In this document: in pieces, positions 61,731 through 64,000 of the stretch
How positions within the stretch are numbered: position 1 is the stretch's first letter
Layout of the letters: the number at the start of each line of letters is the position of its first letter
From: Balanoglossus misakiensis
Lineage: Eukaryota; Hemichordata
NCBI GenBank assembly: GCA_040954595.2
Contig: CM082581.2
Location: 10,416,001 to 10,480,000 of the forward strand
Reading direction: 5' to 3'
Length of the DNA stretch: 64,000 nucleotides
Made by a program: the position numbers and the translations under genes
The notes under the pieces: generated by a model
The model's input: the letters and a program-made list of their open reading frames with translations, nothing else
Databases searched by the model: none
What the model was told of the DNA's origin: nothing

Positions 61731-64000
61731 ATGTTTCCCTGTTTATGTAAGCTTATTTTCTTTCTCTATTGGGCGTTGAGGGCGGGCTATATTCAGGTGG
61801 GTATGGGAATGAGATGTCATGTCAACGTAAGGAATAGACTGACGATGGAAAGCCAACTAGTACATACTGACAATACAAAATGTGTATTATTAGTGATATT
61901 ATTTAATAGACTTTCATAATGAAGGTCATTAATGTTGAATTCAGAAAACGGAATTGGCAAAGAATTAAAGCTGCAAAACTATATCAAAAACGTATTAGAA
62001 ATAAACAAATAAGTATGATAGAAAACATTGCATTGGAAGAAAGTAATAGTATTCAGAAGTTGACCTAGTAACTAGATACGCTTTCATTTGATAAATTGTC
62101 CTACAGAAAACTGAATTGCTCTGCGCCTGCGAAGTCACCAAATCTGGGAACTTGTAATCTGAAACAGCCAGAAGATTTGATTGGAGCTCGCTTGGTAAGG
62201 CGAAACTGGATTGGTTGGTTATCGATGGTTTCCACGAGTTAGAATGCAGCATGCATCACACTCTTTCATTGTAACTCTAAACCTCGGTCTCTTGATGGAA
62301 CGAAGATTCTGGAGAAGTTCACAACGCGTATAAATTGGCCTGCTTTTTTGTTGTCCGTTTTCTTCCCGAAAAAGCGCTCGCACGAACACATTTTCGACAG
62401 TAAAGTTCTTCTTTAGGCGATGTTAAGTCGATGTATTAAACAGCAGAATATGCAGAAACAGGTCGGTGCATTTTCGATATTCCTGTCTCCGTGGTTACTG
62501 CCTCCATCATGATCCAGTACGGTGTTCAGGCAGTGGAGTGGCGACTCTTCTGGAGACTACGGACGACGTTTCTTTGAGGACTGACCACCAGCAGTGTCCG
62601 CTCTTGGCCTGGTCTGAGTCTTCAACGGAGTGTATCTGACCGGGTGACCTGCCTTGGGGTCTTTTGGCCAGTACAGGCAGTACGCAAACTCCAAACCAGT
62701 CAACATGCTCGCTGTGTCTTTCCAAATGAATTTCACGAATGAAGTCGCTTCAGTGGTGTTCTCTCAACACTTTGACATTCTCTATCAAGACTCCCTCTTA
62801 TATTCCTCACCGTGTCCTTCAAATATCGATGTTTCCTGTAACCACACGTCATCATTTGCGCAATTGTCGGTAAATGTTTTGACCAGGGTTCATTATTAAC
62901 GTGCATTCAGATCATGGGATCAGGTTAGGGTCACCCATCCATGTACTTCGACACAACAGGACAAGATCACCTTTGAAGATACCTGCACATGCTATATACG
63001 TATCTGCAGTGATTGTAGCATTGGTCGCCCATTGAATGACGTTCCGTGACGCAAGAACGCTACGAACTCGGAGCGACCACAACTTGAATCACTGCAATGT
63101 TTATGTTTGTGTTTCTTTGGAATTAAATAACATCACTATTTCTTGTCAATACGTTAGTCATCTTTATTTACTTTATTTTCCAATGTAGTATCAAGAATGT
63201 AACATACATGCTTTCTATTCGCTGTCAGACCAAGGGCACGGTTCAATAACGTATGATACACCTGTTGTCCAACTTTAGGATAATTTTAATAGTCATGTGA
63301 CTTTCCTTTTTCCCAACCTGCCAAGTAGTTCGCCAGCAAAAGTGGTTCGACGAGCAGCCGCCTGCTTCTCTTGAGCATACCAGCAGCTAACTGACCGGTA
63401 CCACGTTTTTGGCCCAACGTGCCCAATGATCTGTGGATAATTCCTGGTGGAGTCTGGAAACTTCTCCCTTTCCAGAAAGGTATTGTTCTCTTCGGTTTTA
63501 TTATCGAAAGGTCACCCACGAGTTATTCATAATCGCACACCGATGAGTTGGTTGACTAATCTTGGTTTGGAATACTGTTTCCAAGCCCGTCAGTCGGGGG
63601 AGAACTTGTATATTTTGGCACCTTCTCTCTCTCAGAAGCCAGAGAATTTTGCAATTGGTAATAATTGGGTCAGACATATGAATATCTGATATCAGAGGGG
63701 TTAAACGGGACAGAATTTACACACGAGAAATGCGCGAATTAGCCAGTGAATTTCTTTGTACATCGGTTTCTCAACGACACTGTTCTCCGCACACCTTACG
63801 TCATAAAGTCACATGGTCATCGTCCGTCCAATCCATGGCGTGAAAACGATAGCCAGGTGGTACCAGTTTCCAAGCTTCCGCTTACGTTACTGAATACTGT
63901 GACATGACATGCAAAGTACGCAGCGATAAAATTGCGGGTGCCAAAGGTTTCTAGTTTGGTTGATTCTCGAAAACTACCATTTCGAAACTTAGAGTTGTTA
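61731..64000. other. Right-end region without a confident gene
   Basis: No exon with convincing family similarity was found. Two minus-strand frames deserve mention. One (about 62546-62750) encodes FIWKDTASMLTGLEFAYCLYW and ends in a basic SSKKRRP tail. The other (63286-63519) encodes LKRSRRLLVEPLLLANYLAG and ends about 110 bases before two minus-strand AATAAA signals (63163-63168 and 63172-63177). Either could be a terminal exon of a leftward gene. Neither has a recognised domain, so they are not called. Confidence 0.4.

Noticed and set aside
62654-62899. Plus-strand 81-codon frame
   Set aside because: It overlaps a more protein-like minus-strand frame and has no recognisable domain or splice context.

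Overview
The window is nuclear DNA of an intron-rich animal. Every confident gene is broken by GT-AG introns, and the four large genes (RNF103, a PARP14-like gene, a DOCK6/7/8-family gene and SLF2) are animal genes. The compact introns, the large PARP14-like protein and the frequent acatgtac words suggest an invertebrate deuterostome such as a hemichordate or cephalochordate. That placement is inference; the sequence alone does not fix the species. No prokaryotic genes, tRNA, rRNA or CRISPR were seen.

Layout. 1-879 (-): first coding exon of an unrecognised nuclear-looking protein that runs off the left edge. 2801-6675 (+): RNF103, a membrane RING-H2 ubiquitin ligase. 7318-16285: a direct tandem duplication of about 4 kb carrying two minus-strand paralogues. 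Copy B (13031-15646) encodes an N-terminal RRM/NID-like unit, KH-like segments and a macro domain. Copy A (8201-10621) lost exactly the macro domain and is also frameshifted. 16484-33234 (+): a 26-exon PARP14-like gene of about 2731 residues with seven RRM-like units, a Gln/Pro-rich exon, KH-like repeats, three macro domains, a WWE domain and a mono-ADP-ribosyltransferase domain. One of its introns holds a 5'-truncated LINE and a minisatellite. 35380-49797 (-): a 40-exon DOCK-C gene (DOCK6/7/8) of about 2127 residues. 50834-60921 (+): SLF2/FAM178, the SMC5/6 localisation factor. 61731-64000: no confident gene.

How the genes relate. Copy B and the PARP14-like gene are head to head. The roughly 0.8 kb between their start codons contains two strong kappaB-type sites that duplicate copy A lacks. 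The pair resembles the divergent PARP9/DTX3L arrangement beside PARP14 in vertebrates. Here an ADP-ribosyltransferase (writer) faces a macro-domain protein that keeps the residues expected of an ADP-ribosyl reader or hydrolase. DOCK and SLF2 are also head to head, with about 1 kb between their mapped coding ends. All exon models were assembled by eye from splice signals and frame continuity. The reading-frame sums for RNF103, copy B, the PARP14-like gene and DOCK are exact multiples of three.
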